Shown here piece by piece: positions 34,930-44,000 of a DNA stretch of 64,000 nt. Position 1 is the first letter of the stretch. Every line of letters starts with the position of its first letter. The stretch spans positions 1-64,000 of the forward strand of contig LJZR01000004.1 in assembly GCA_001314865.1 (NCBI GenBank), read 5' to 3'. Source of the DNA: Phormidesmis priestleyi Ana (GTDB lineage: Bacteria > Cyanobacteriota > Cyanobacteriia > Phormidesmidales > Phormidesmidaceae). The position numbers and the translations under genes were made by a program. A model generated the notes under the pieces. That model had not been told where the DNA came from, ran no database searches, and saw only the letters and a program-made list of their open reading frames with translations.

Positions 34930-36150
34930 TTACGCGCTACGTAGCGCGACGATAGGATCTAGCTTGGCGGCTTGGCGAGCAGGAACAACGCCAAAAAACA
35001 GGCCAATGCTGCCAGAGACACCGACTGCAACCACAACAGCCGAGAGTGAGACGCCTGCTTCAAAAGGAGAAAGGGCCGCGATGATAAAAATGCCGCTGAC
35101 GCCCAGGCCCGTACCAACGAGACCACCGAGGGCAGAGAGAATGACCGCTTCGATCAAAAACTGCGTCAGAATATCTTTTTGGGTTGCGCCGATGGCTTTA
35201 CGGAGGCCAATTTCTTGAGTGCGCTCACGAACCGAGACCAGCATAATGTTCATAATACCGATGCCGCCCACAAAAAGAGAGATAGAGGCGATCGCAGCAA
35301 GCATTAGGGTAAGCGCCCCCGTTACCGTATTGGCAATATCTAACAGGGTGTCTTGGCTAGATATCGAAAAGTCATCACCTTCTGTAATGCGATGGCGCAG
35401 TCGCAGCAGGTTAGTGATTTGAAACTCGGCAGTTTCCATTACGTCTGGATCATTGGCCGAAACTGAGATAAAACTCACATCAATTCCATAGGGAGATGTC
35501 CGCCCCACAATCCGACTGGCCAGCGTGGTAATTGGTATCATCACCGCGTCGTCGTAGTCCAAGCCTAAGTTAGAGCCTTTTCGTTCTAAAACACCGACAA
35601 TCTCAAAGGTAATGCCCTTGATGCGAATTTGCTTGCCGAGCGGACTTTGATCATCAAACAGGCGATCGGCCAGGGTATCGCCAATCACAGCAACAAGGCG
35701 GTTAGAGCGCTGATCGAGATCGTTGAAAAAGCGGCCCTGAGCGACTTCAAAACTGCGCACGGGAAGAAAGCCTTCGGTGGTCCCTACGATGCTGCTGCTG
35801 GTGTTGCGATTGCGATAGCTCACAATCCCCTGGGTGGTTTTTTCAGCCGCGACAGCAGTGACAGAAGGCACCTGTGTCGCGATCGCCTCCGCATCAGCAA
35901 CCACCAGCGTACGCGGCGTATCTAAATCACCCAGCTGCCGGGCTTCACGATTTCCGGGCACAATAAACAATACATTCGGCCCCAAACTTTGCAGCTGACC
36001 ATTAACATACTTTTGCGCGCCCTCCCCAATCCCGATCATGGCAATCACAGAGGCATTGCCGATAATAATGCCTAGCATTGTCAGACCACTGCGCAGCTTG
36101 TTCGCGCTCAGCGTTCTGGTCGCCATTCGCAGGCTTTCAGCAAAATCCAT
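34930..36150 (-). CDS. ABC exporter permease, MacB/FtsX type
   Basis: 406 aa from ATG 36150 (MDFAESLRMATRTL); an upstream extension of 18 residues in the same frame lacks family similarity. One N-terminal membrane helix (LTMLGIIIGNASVIAMIGIG), a large periplasmic MacB-like domain (about 50-270), then an FtsX domain with three helices and the conserved VRERTQEIGLRKAIGA segment. It works with the adjacent ATPase. The substrate is unknown. Confidence 0.92.
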   Translation of the reverse strand: MDFAESLRMATRTLSANKLRSGLTMLGIIIGNASVIAMIGIGEGAQKYVNGQLQSLGPNVLFIVPGNREARQLGDLDTPRTLVVADAEAIATQVPSVTAVAAEKTTQGIVSYRNRNTSSSIVGTTEGFLPVRSFEVAQGRFFNDLDQRSNRLVAVIGDTLADRLFDDQSPLGKQIRIKGITFEIVGVLERKGSNLGLDYDDAVMIPITTLASRIVGRTSPYGIDVSFISVSANDPDVMETAEFQITNLLRLRHRITEGDDFSISSQDTLLDIANTVTGALTLMLAAIASISLFVGGIGIMNIMLVSVRERTQEIGLRKAIGATQKDILTQFLIEAVILSALGGLVGTGLGVSGIFIIAALSPFEAGVSLSAVVVAVGVSGSIGLFFGVVPARQAAKLDPIVALRSA

Positions 36151-36320
36151 AACAGTTACGACAGCAGGACGAAAGCTACAGCAATCAATGCTGCAGACGA
36201 TCACAGCGTAACGAATTTTGGACTAAACCGCCCAAAGCTGTATACCGTAAAACTGCATGTCAAATGAAAATTTGAGAAGGACTATGTGGAGTTCCTCTAA
36301 ACAACCCTCCAAGCAACCCT

Positions 36321-37058
36321 CTAAACAGACACAGAATATACAGAGGATTTGGCATATACAGAGGATTTGGTTATCTCCTTTTGGGCTCGCTGGTAGTCTT
36401 CAGGAACACCGACATCTAAAAAGGAGCCAGTGGAGACAAAACCATAGACTTGAAGCTGCTGAAGATACACCGCTATGAAATCGTTTTCAAAGGAAAATTG
36501 AGGAGGAAGGAATTTTTGGATGCCGTCAAATAGGGTTTGGTTGAGCAAATAGATGCCGCCATTGATCAGTCCTTCGGCCTGATACTGCTTTTTTTCAAAA
36601 CCGACGATGCGCGCTCCCTGCTGCCGGACGGTGCCGTAGCGGCTAAAGTTTTGCATGGGCTTAAGTGCCAAAGTAAGGTCGGCCTGCCGCCGCCGATGGC
36701 TTTCGACCATCGCCGCAATATCAACTTCAAACAGGGTATCGCCATTAACTACCAACACTTCGGGCGATCGCGTATGAGCCAGCGCATTTAAAATGCTGCC
36801 ACCCGTACCCAGCGACTTTTTGGCAATGGCATAAACAATTTTGCGATTGTAGGCAAGATCGCCAAAGTAAGCTTGCACAACCTCATGCTCATAACCTACG
36901 GCTAGCACCACTCGCTCAACCACAGAGTGACGCAATAATCTTTCTAGCAAAATATCCAAAAAGGGGACATCGCCCACAGGAGCCATTGGCTTAGGGACTT
37001 CTGTAACGACTTCTCTTAATGGGGTGTCTGAGCTACCCACTAAAACAATAGCATCCAT
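36321..37058 (-). CDS. Sugar-phosphate nucleotidyltransferase-like protein with altered signature loop
   Basis: 245 aa. Family features are present: TEVPKPMAPVGDVPFLD, the metal-binding VNGDTLFEVDI, GGIYLL and FLDVGVPEDY. They are close to HddC-type guanylyl/cytidylyltransferases. However, the nucleotide-binding loop, normally GGxGTRL, reads GSSDTPL (residues 8-14), losing the second Gly and the Arg. The enzyme may be inactive or changed in specificity. The last residues, KSSVYAKSSVYSV, come from a direct DNA repeat. It is upstream of the MacB operon on the same strand with a 170-bp gap. Confidence 0.8.
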   Translation of the reverse strand: MDAIVLVGSSDTPLREVVTEVPKPMAPVGDVPFLDILLERLLRHSVVERVVLAVGYEHEVVQAYFGDLAYNRKIVYAIAKKSLGTGGSILNALAHTRSPEVLVVNGDTLFEVDIAAMVESHRRRQADLTLALKPMQNFSRYGTVRQQGARIVGFEKKQYQAEGLINGGIYLLNQTLFDGIQKFLPPQFSFENDFIAVYLQQLQVYGFVSTGSFLDVGVPEDYQRAQKEITKSSVYAKSSVYSVSV

Positions 37059-37335
37059 ATTTATATAAAAGTAACCGTGAGAAATGGTGTTTTAACTGCG
37101 TTTAACAACTGCGATGCTGGCGTGAGAATCAATATGAAACTGAACTAAAAACCGCTCTAGGAAAAATATTTAATCAGTCGCCGTAGCCGTTGTTATCCAC
37201 AAAAGATGAAAGAAGCTCAATTAAAATTATTTGGCTAACGCTCAAAAGTTTGTTGCTGTGCTGATAGGCGGCTACCTATTTTTGAGCAGCTTGGATGAAT
37301 CACGACGAGAGCCTTTGCAGAGTCAGCTAGAGCTG

Positions 37336-37385
37336 TTTGGCCCAACTGTTTGGCCCAACTGTTTGGGCCAAACAGTTGGGCCAAA
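37336..37385. repeat. Large near-perfect palindrome built on a 13-bp repeat
   Basis: ctgtttggcccaa is repeated twice and then joined to its inverted copy. Bases 37350-37384 form a 35-bp palindrome with 17-bp arms and only the central base unpaired. On either strand it would make a very stable hairpin, but no T-run follows. Confidence 0.85.
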
Positions 37386-37751
37386 TAGATTTGCAGATTT
37401 GTTCATGAATGAACCATCTAATAGCCGTCTAATAGCCACCTAAATTACGCTTTTCATAATTCTCAATTTTCCTTCTCCAGAGGCTTGCAGAAATTTTAAA
37501 GTACCGGACGAGGGTCTCAATTCCTCGCTTTCCCACATAATTTTACTGATATACCTTCCCCCATCAGAAACTCACATATGCAGTTTCAATAGAATTTTGC
37601 ACAGTAGCATGAGGACTCTATAAAGCAAGCCAAATACAGCAAGCCGATTGCAAGGGACTTAAAACGCTGAACTGCACTAACATTAGAAAACGTCAAATAC
37701 AGTACTTGCAAAGCCATATTTACAGCATATTTACTTGGTTCAGTTAATAAA

Positions 37752-37783
37752 ATAAAACAGCTATCTCGTGGGAAAAAGATAGC
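37752..37783 (-). terminator. Probable terminator of DUF2805 gene
   Basis: GCTATCT (37760-37766) pairs with AGATAGC (37777-37783); on the minus strand the T-rich tail tgttttatttt follows. It is 15 nt beyond the DUF2805 stop codon. Confidence 0.6.
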
Positions 37784-37798
37784 CACATATAAAGAGGG

Positions 37799-38056
37799 TT
37801 AGTAATTCTTTTGATTGCTTGACTTGAAGCGGCCAACTTCAAAGCCCCGTTTTTTCGCATGCTTCGTCTTACGAGCCGTTACCCGCTTGCGCCACATCTC
37901 AAAGCTAGAGCGCTTCATATAGCGTCGCATCACAGCAATCACATCTTGCTCTTTAAGGCCAAACTGTTGTTCAATCACCTCAAAAGTCGTTCGATCTTCC
38001 CAAGCCATTTCAATCACGCGATCAATTGTGGCTTCATCTAAATGCTTTTCTTTCAT
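37799..38056 (-). CDS. DUF2805 / TIGR03643 family protein
   Basis: 85 aa from ATG 38056 (MKEKHLDEATIDRV). The sequence is typical of this small conserved family: IEMAWEDRTTFEVIEQQFGL, then VIAVMRRYMKRSSFEMWRKRV and a basic tail. The helical, basic pattern resembles a helix-turn-helix protein; a nucleic-acid role is a guess. No partner is obvious; the cupin gene lies 90 bp upstream on the same strand. Confidence 0.82.
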   Translation of the reverse strand: MKEKHLDEATIDRVIEMAWEDRTTFEVIEQQFGLKEQDVIAVMRRYMKRSSFEMWRKRVTARKTKHAKKRGFEVGRFKSSNQKNY

Positions 38057-38144
38057 CAGTTTTCTTATGGATAACAGCACTTATGTATAAAACGAGTCAA
38101 GCAATGATGAGGCGCACAAGCCCTTAATAGCTACTCAAAAATGG

Positions 38145-38606
38145 CTACTCGAAGTCTCCTGGCTTTGCCGCCAAATACTGATCGTCTTTTAGTTGGATAA
38201 CCATCAGTTTGGCCGGTTCATCGCCCACACAGCCTGACTGATGGCTCTGATGGCCTGACGCATCTGGGCGCGTGTTTTGGTCACCGCCAAACGACAGATC
38301 TCCAGGCCCCATCTCTACGCGCAGGCCATCCATCGTCTCTACATACCAAACGCCCGATAGCGGCACAACCCACTGGGGTCTAGGATTTTCGTGCCATTCA
38401 CCCACCCAGCCTACCGGTAAAATAGAAAACAGCACTTCAGCAGCGCCGCTCATGAGTCGGTCGTTCCACTGCGGATCGGCATCGCCGCCCATGCTCTCTT
38501 TTTTGTAGTTCGTTAGCTTGCACTGGGTCTGATGGCTGACGCCATTCTCATCTGTCCAGACATGCCAGTAAGTAAGCTGGGGCTTTTCGGCAGGAGAAGA
38601 GGTCAT
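38145..38606 (-). CDS. Cupin-domain protein
   Basis: 153 aa from ATG 38606 (MTSSPAEKPQLTYW). The C-terminal half is a cupin barrel: GEWHENPRPQWVVPLSGVWY provides a His in motif 1, and MGPGDLSFGGDQNTRPD...GHQSH the second motif with further His residues. It probably binds a metal, but whether it is an enzyme is unclear. It lies between HHL1-like and DUF2805 genes, all on the minus strand with short gaps. Confidence 0.75.
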   Translation of the reverse strand: MTSSPAEKPQLTYWHVWTDENGVSHQTQCKLTNYKKESMGGDADPQWNDRLMSGAAEVLFSILPVGWVGEWHENPRPQWVVPLSGVWYVETMDGLRVEMGPGDLSFGGDQNTRPDASGHQSHQSGCVGDEPAKLMVIQLKDDQYLAAKPGDFE

Positions 38607-38671
38607 GGTCAAAGAAATCCACACGCAATCTGAAGGAAGCAAATAGTCGGATAGGAAAGATTTTAGCCGGA

Positions 38672-39100
38672 CTATTCAGCCGATTTCTTCCCCCCAAAGA
38701 GGTTTTTAATGCCATTGATGGCACCCATGAGTCCTCGTTCAGAGCGATCGCGCGGCTTCACCGCTGGCTCAATATCATCATCCTTCTCACCCTTGAGTCG
38801 ATAGCCATACTCCAAATTGTCCCGATACTTTTTCAGCACCGGAAAAGCCCGGAACGCGCCTTGGAGCAAATCTGCCTCGCTGTGATAAATCGCTCGACTA
38901 ATCTGGCTAGAGCGACGCACGGCAATGGCCCCAATTGGATACCACTGCTTCGTGCCATTGCCACGGACATACACCTCATACTCCGGCAGGCCATCGGTCT
39001 TCATTTTGTCGTACTGCTGGGAGGCCTTTTCGCGCTTCTTGGTACGCTCCGACTTGGGCTTTTTCGGGGTCTTATTCCCAAAACCAACTGGCTCAGACAT
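38672..39100 (-). CDS. HHL1-like protein (photosystem-related family)
   Basis: 142 aa from ATG 39100 (MSEPVGFGNKTPKKPK); a GTG three codons upstream is possible. A lysine-rich N-terminus precedes the conserved core YEVYVRGNGTKQWYPIGAIA and RRSSQISRAIYHSEADLLQG. I recall this core from HHL1-like proteins, the plant member of which protects photosystem II under high light; that link is from memory and not proven here. There is no membrane segment except a weakly hydrophobic C-terminus (GLMGAINGIKNLFGG). Confidence 0.65.
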   Translation of the reverse strand: MSEPVGFGNKTPKKPKSERTKKREKASQQYDKMKTDGLPEYEVYVRGNGTKQWYPIGAIAVRRSSQISRAIYHSEADLLQGAFRAFPVLKKYRDNLEYGYRLKGEKDDDIEPAVKPRDRSERGLMGAINGIKNLFGGKKSAE

Positions 39101-39169
39101 ATCGTTCACTCGTGGCGTTGATCAAATGTAACTAAAAGTTTACATTACTCTCATAATAGTGCCAAACCC

Positions 39170-39811
39170 TTAGCGATCGCGAATATACTTTGCCCGGTAT
39201 ACCGGCAACCCTTTTTCCTGCGTCACGCGCTCCCGATCGGTCTGCGCCGGGAACGGACTTTCGCTGAGCCAGCTAGCGCCCTCACGGACAAAAGCTGAGT
39301 TTTCATCGAAGCGATCGCACATTTCCGCACATACCTCCTCAATATCTGACTGTAGCCAAACCATCCCACCTGACGGCATTTGCTCAGCCAGCACATCAAC
39401 CAGTTCCGGCTGCACCACTCGCCGCTTTTGATGCCGCTTTTTAAACCAAGGGTCCGGAAACTGAATGCTCACACACTGTAAAGGGCATCCTCCCGGCCAA
39501 TCAGCAAGCAGGGGCCTGAGCGAATTATTCGCATTGCAAAAAACAAAATGCAAATTCTTTTGCAATGCCTGATCTCGCCGAATCAAAGCCCGATCAACTA
39601 GCGGCTCTCGAATCTCTAAACCCAAAAAATTCCACGCTGGCAGTCGCGCCGCCATCTCCCGCACAAAATCACCCTTCCCGCAGCCAATATCCAAATGCAG
39701 TGGCAGTCGAGAATTGGCAAACACCTCAGACCAGTCTGGCACCTCTGCCGGATTGGCATATTTACTGCTCAGCGGATTTACATGCTGACGAACGCGACGA
39801 ATAGGCGGCAT
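39170..39811 (-). CDS. trmB: tRNA (guanine-46-N7)-methyltransferase
   Basis: 213 aa from ATG 39811 (MPPIRRVRQHVNPL); a GTG three codons upstream is less likely. The SAM motif LHLDIGCGKGDFV, the family signature QFPDPWFKKRHQKRRVV and the C-terminal SPFPAQTDRE segment are intact. It makes m7G46 in the tRNA variable loop. It is separated from the HHL1-like gene by 70 bp on the same strand. Confidence 0.95.
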   Translation of the reverse strand: MPPIRRVRQHVNPLSSKYANPAEVPDWSEVFANSRLPLHLDIGCGKGDFVREMAARLPAWNFLGLEIREPLVDRALIRRDQALQKNLHFVFCNANNSLRPLLADWPGGCPLQCVSIQFPDPWFKKRHQKRRVVQPELVDVLAEQMPSGGMVWLQSDIEEVCAEMCDRFDENSAFVREGASWLSESPFPAQTDRERVTQEKGLPVYRAKYIRDR

Positions 39812-39876
39812 AGAAAACACTAAAGTAATCAGAATTATCCAGCTTACAGCCCGAAGCCAACTCTCTGGTTAACTAG

Positions 39877-39931
39877 CTATTCACTGGCTATTCACTGGCT
39901 ATTCACTGGCTATTCACTGGCTATTCACTGG
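39877..39931. repeat. 11-bp tandem repeat, five perfect copies
   Basis: ctattcactgg is repeated five times without a mismatch, then decays to ctatgcgtg. The unit is about one helical turn. It lies between the CPBP protease stop and the trmB start. Confidence 0.95.
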
Positions 39932-39956
39932 CTATGCGTGATGCACAAGTTATGTG

Positions 39957-40874
39957 CTAGCACCTGTTTACCCTTTGACTAGCCCGTTCACTACCAGCTA
40001 AGTAAGGAATGGGTGCGCTTGCCGGTGGCCAGCTTTGCCAAATAAACCGCACCAGTAGCGGCAGCGAAACGCCCACTAAAATCAAGCTAATCCACCACAG
40101 CTGCTGAATATCACCCACGGTGGGTACTTGCCCGCCGGAGGTCATCTGATGCAGACGATCTATCCCAACTGCCGCCAAATTATTCAGCGAATGGCAGGCA
40201 ATGGGCACCCACAGGCTGCCAGTGCGTACATACAGCAGCCCCATCACCAACCCAAACAGCATTAGCCCCGGCGGATTATCGGGATGCAGCAAGCCAAACA
40301 GCACCGAAGAAGCGATGAGTCCCCACCGCAACCCCCATTTAGTGCTCCAGCGCTGAAGCAAAATCCCCCGAAATATTAGCTCTTCGACTACGGGCGCATA
40401 TATCAGCAGCAAAAACAGCATTAGCCGCTCATAGAGCTGCGGATACATGCTATCTGTACCGCTGAGCGTGACAGATATCTCTAACAGCTGAGCGACATAG
40501 CCTGGAGAAAATAAAGAAAGAAAATAAAAAATAATGGCAGGGATTCCCAGCGAAAATAGTAGCAGGCTAGCCACCAGTAACACGGCGTAAAAAATAGAGA
40601 ATCTAGGTGCTCTTCGTCCGAATAAACGATTGATTTTTAAACCCTGAAGCTGACCTACCCACAGGATCACAACGACCATAATAGTGAGGATGGAAATCGT
40701 TGAGATCGGGGTCAAAATAGGGTCGCTACCTGCGCTAGGCAATACACGCCACTCTGCGAGGAGCGAATACACAATACCCATTAACAGGCTAGCCACCAAG
40801 AATGTTCCTAACACTAGATAGCGACTGCGAAGGGTAAGAAACGGGTTGGGAGGTGAGGAGATGAGCCTGTCCAT
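39957..40874 (-). CDS. CPBP-family intramembrane glutamic endopeptidase
   Basis: 305 aa, about eight hydrophobic segments. The catalytic motifs are PVVEELIFRG (Glu 164, Glu 165, Arg 169), FGLLHPDNPP with the second-motif His, and ACHSLNN with the last His. The family includes Rce1-like proteases and bacteriocin-immunity or envelope-processing proteins; in cyanobacteria members are related to plastid SCO4. The substrate is unknown. Divergent from tamB. Confidence 0.92.
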   Translation of the reverse strand: MDRLISSPPNPFLTLRSRYLVLGTFLVASLLMGIVYSLLAEWRVLPSAGSDPILTPISTISILTIMVVVILWVGQLQGLKINRLFGRRAPRFSIFYAVLLVASLLLFSLGIPAIIFYFLSLFSPGYVAQLLEISVTLSGTDSMYPQLYERLMLFLLLIYAPVVEELIFRGILLQRWSTKWGLRWGLIASSVLFGLLHPDNPPGLMLFGLVMGLLYVRTGSLWVPIACHSLNNLAAVGIDRLHQMTSGGQVPTVGDIQQLWWISLILVGVSLPLLVRFIWQSWPPASAPIPYLAGSERASQRVNRC

Positions 40875-40978
40875 TCGGTATCGGTAGGCGATCGCTATTT
40901 TAGGCTTCCGCTTATTTTTATTTCACTGCTCATTATAGAAAGCTTTGACCTAAAGCATGTAACGTAGCGCTGCCTAGT

Positions 40979-41017
40979 AATCCAAAGTGCCAATCCAAAG
41001 TGCCAATCCAAAGTGCC
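40979..41017. repeat. 13-bp tandem repeat, three copies
   Basis: aatccaaagtgcc is repeated three times without change, about 80 bp before the tamB start and within the divergent tamB/CPBP upstream region. Confidence 0.9.
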
Positions 41018-41094
41018 ACATCTTCAACATCTTAATTCAATGCCCATGCAAAGTTGCTAAAGTATCTGGGTAGTCAGGCTTTAGCCCAATAATA

Positions 41095-44000
41095 GTGCCG
41101 CCCTCTAATTCTTCAGTGCCGCCGCCTAATCCTTCAGAAGCATCAGATTCCGTAGCCGATTCCGCAGCTGAGAATATTTCACCGACACCTGAGCCAACCC
41201 CGCCCTCCAATAATCGGCGGGGTAATCGGCGGGGTCGAGGTAAGTTTCGTTGGTTCTGGTTTGGGATATTTACAGGCACCCTGCTTAGCGCGGCCGGGTT
41301 AGGGTTTGCTGCTTGGGCTTGGTTCTTTATTAACGAAGAACTCTCCCCTCTCATTTCTAGAACACTCACCGAATCGCTAGGGCGTCCGGTAGAGCTCGGC
41401 GAGGTGGAACAGGTCACTTTCAGCAGCCTGCGGCTTGGCCCCTCTCAGGTAGGCGTTTCTGACAATGACCCGACCACACTCAGAGCCGATGCTGTCACGG
41501 TTGATTTCAATCTAATCGAGACGCTCCTGACGAGAGAGCTAGGGCTAGGTCTCACCATAGAAGGCGCTGAAGGCTATCTAGAACAGGACGAAGATAGAGG
41601 CTGGCTCAACGTCACCGTTCCTGAGCAGGATGAAGAAGAGAAGGATAGGCGGTTTGACGTGCGGGTAGAGGAGATTCATGTGCGCGATTCTCAGCTCACG
41701 CTTGTACCAATACCGCCCTCAGATAGAGAACCTGAACCTATTTTAATTAACGAAGTTCGCGCGGAGGCAGCGTTTGATCGAGTTACTGTAGCCGGGGAAG
41801 ATACAACGCGATCGCGCTTTGAAGTCACTGGCGATCCCGCAAAAGGAGGCGAAATCGCATTAAAAGGAGAAGTGCAGCCGATAGAAGCGGTAGCAGCCGA
41901 AGCCGAAGAGGACGCCCCCCAAAGCGATTCACTAGAAGATCTAGAAACGAACCTAGATGACGACCCGATTAAAGTTCAGTACGCGACGAACTTAGCGATT
42001 CAAGCTGACCAAGCGCCGGTAGCTGATGTTCTGAGTTTTACGCTCTCTAGCATTGGCTATGCGACCGATCAGGTCGTTGTTCCTGTCGGCACCGTTAGCG
42101 GCACCACAAATCTAGGCTTTCGACCCCAACAACCCGTCGATTATTCCGGCGTGCTGGTGGTAGAAGATGCGCAGGTAGAAACTACAATTGTGCCCCTACC
42201 GCTGACTGAGTTAGAGGGTCAGGCGCGCTTTGAAGGCAATGAGTGGGTGGTCGATAGCTTAACCAGCGAATATGGCGAAATTGAAATCAATGCCGAAGGC
42301 CTAATCGATTTTGACGAAGGGCTTGATTTGGCCTTAACGGCTGAAGAGGTCACCGTCGAAGAATTCACCGAAACGATTGACCTTGATCTGCCGGTTCCTA
42401 CCGAGGGCACGTTTGATGCCGTCGCCTCCGTTCAAGGGCCGATTAACAAGCCAGAGATTACAGGCACCGCAACCGCACGCTCCCCGGTTGATGTCGATAA
42501 AATCACCTTCACTGACGCATCAACCGACTTTTTACTTCAGGGCCAGCGGCTATCTCTCAGTAATATTGCCGCAACGCCTAGCTTTGGAGGCACGCTCAGA
42601 GGGTCGGGGGAAGTCTTTTTGGGCCAGGGATCGCCCTTTACGTTTCAAGCTGACGCGAGCAGTATTCCGGCCACTGAAGTGGCTCAGATCTACAACCTTG
42701 AGCCCGGTTTTAGACTGGGCTTGGTTTCGGCAAATGCGACGGTGGTCGGCGGCAGCAACGGCGTTACCACAACGATTAACTGGGATGCGCCTGCGGCCCA
42801 GTATCCCGGCTCGGGCACGATTGATATCGACGGCAGGGCGATCGCCTTTCGAGACACCACCTTTCAGCTGGGGGGCGGCATCGTGACCGGCTCCGGCAAC
42901 TTGCTAGACGGCGTATGGAACGGCGATGTTGATCTGCAAAACGTGCAGCTCAGCGCCTTCTCAGACGATCTCATAGGTGATATCAGCGGCCAGTTTCAGG
43001 TCAGCGGCAATACTGCCGACACTAGAATTGGTGCAATCCGAGGCAGCGGCAACGTCGCCTTTTCTAATGGGCTTGCCACCTTCAGCCCGCAATTTGCCAG
43101 TTTGAGCGATCGCCTCACGGCGCAGGTCAGCTGGAACGGCCAACAACTGCAAATTACTGAAGCGAATACTGACCGCATCACCGCAAGCGGCACCCTCACG
43201 CCTATTTTTGATAGAGGCTTTGAAGGGCTCGAAAGGCTCAATCTCAACGTCGTCGCGCAAGACTACAGCATCAACGAAATTCCCTTCGTTACGATCCCCG
43301 ACGCGCTAGACCTTACTGGCCGCGCCAATTTTGTCGGTTCAATTACCGGCAATCCGCTTTCGCCCACCATCAGCGGCGATGTGCAAGTCACTGATTTGGT
43401 CGCTAACCGTCTGCCGTTTAACCCATTCTTGAGTGGATCTGTTGACTATGCAGCCAATAGTGGACTCGATCTTAATTTGACGGGTGAAACCGACAATATT
43501 GCCCTCAATGTTGGCCCTACAGCGCTGCGGGACGATGTTGCGATCGCCACCCCTGATCTCAACTTCAATGTAGGCTGGCGCAGCGCCTTCGCTAGAGGCC
43601 AAACTCAGGGCGACGTGCTCAGCGTAGAAGCGGGTAACTTTCCTCTCTCTACCCTCAACTTCCCACCCAACGGCGCAGGCGATATTGGCCAGCTGCGAGG
43701 AACCCTCACCACAGCCGATTTAGACATCAATCTCAATCGCCAAACCGTCGAGGGCGACATTGTTATCGATCAGCTGGGACTCGGCTACATCGGTGCAGGG
43801 CGGCTGGTAGGTCAGGTTCGTTACGCGAACCAGCTAGCGACCCTCACCAGCGGCGAACTGATCCTTAACGACAACCTCTACAGGCTCAGCGGCAGTCTCG
43901 ATTTGGCCGATCCCATCCCGACTTACCGCGCTAGCCTCAATACTGAAGAAGGCAATATCCAAAATCTTCTGACCGCCCTTTCTATCTATCGCCTCGCAGA

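Larger units (their letters stand above)
37059..37798. other. Long intergenic region
   Basis: 740 bp without a credible gene. A 70-codon plus-strand frame at 37231 begins with TTG and only reads through the palindrome at 37336-37385, so I do not call it. The right end holds the terminator of the DUF2805 gene. Nothing else is recognisable. Confidence 0.6.

Noticed and set aside
37231-37443. 70-codon plus frame
   Set aside because: TTG start without RBS, and half of it reads through the palindrome.
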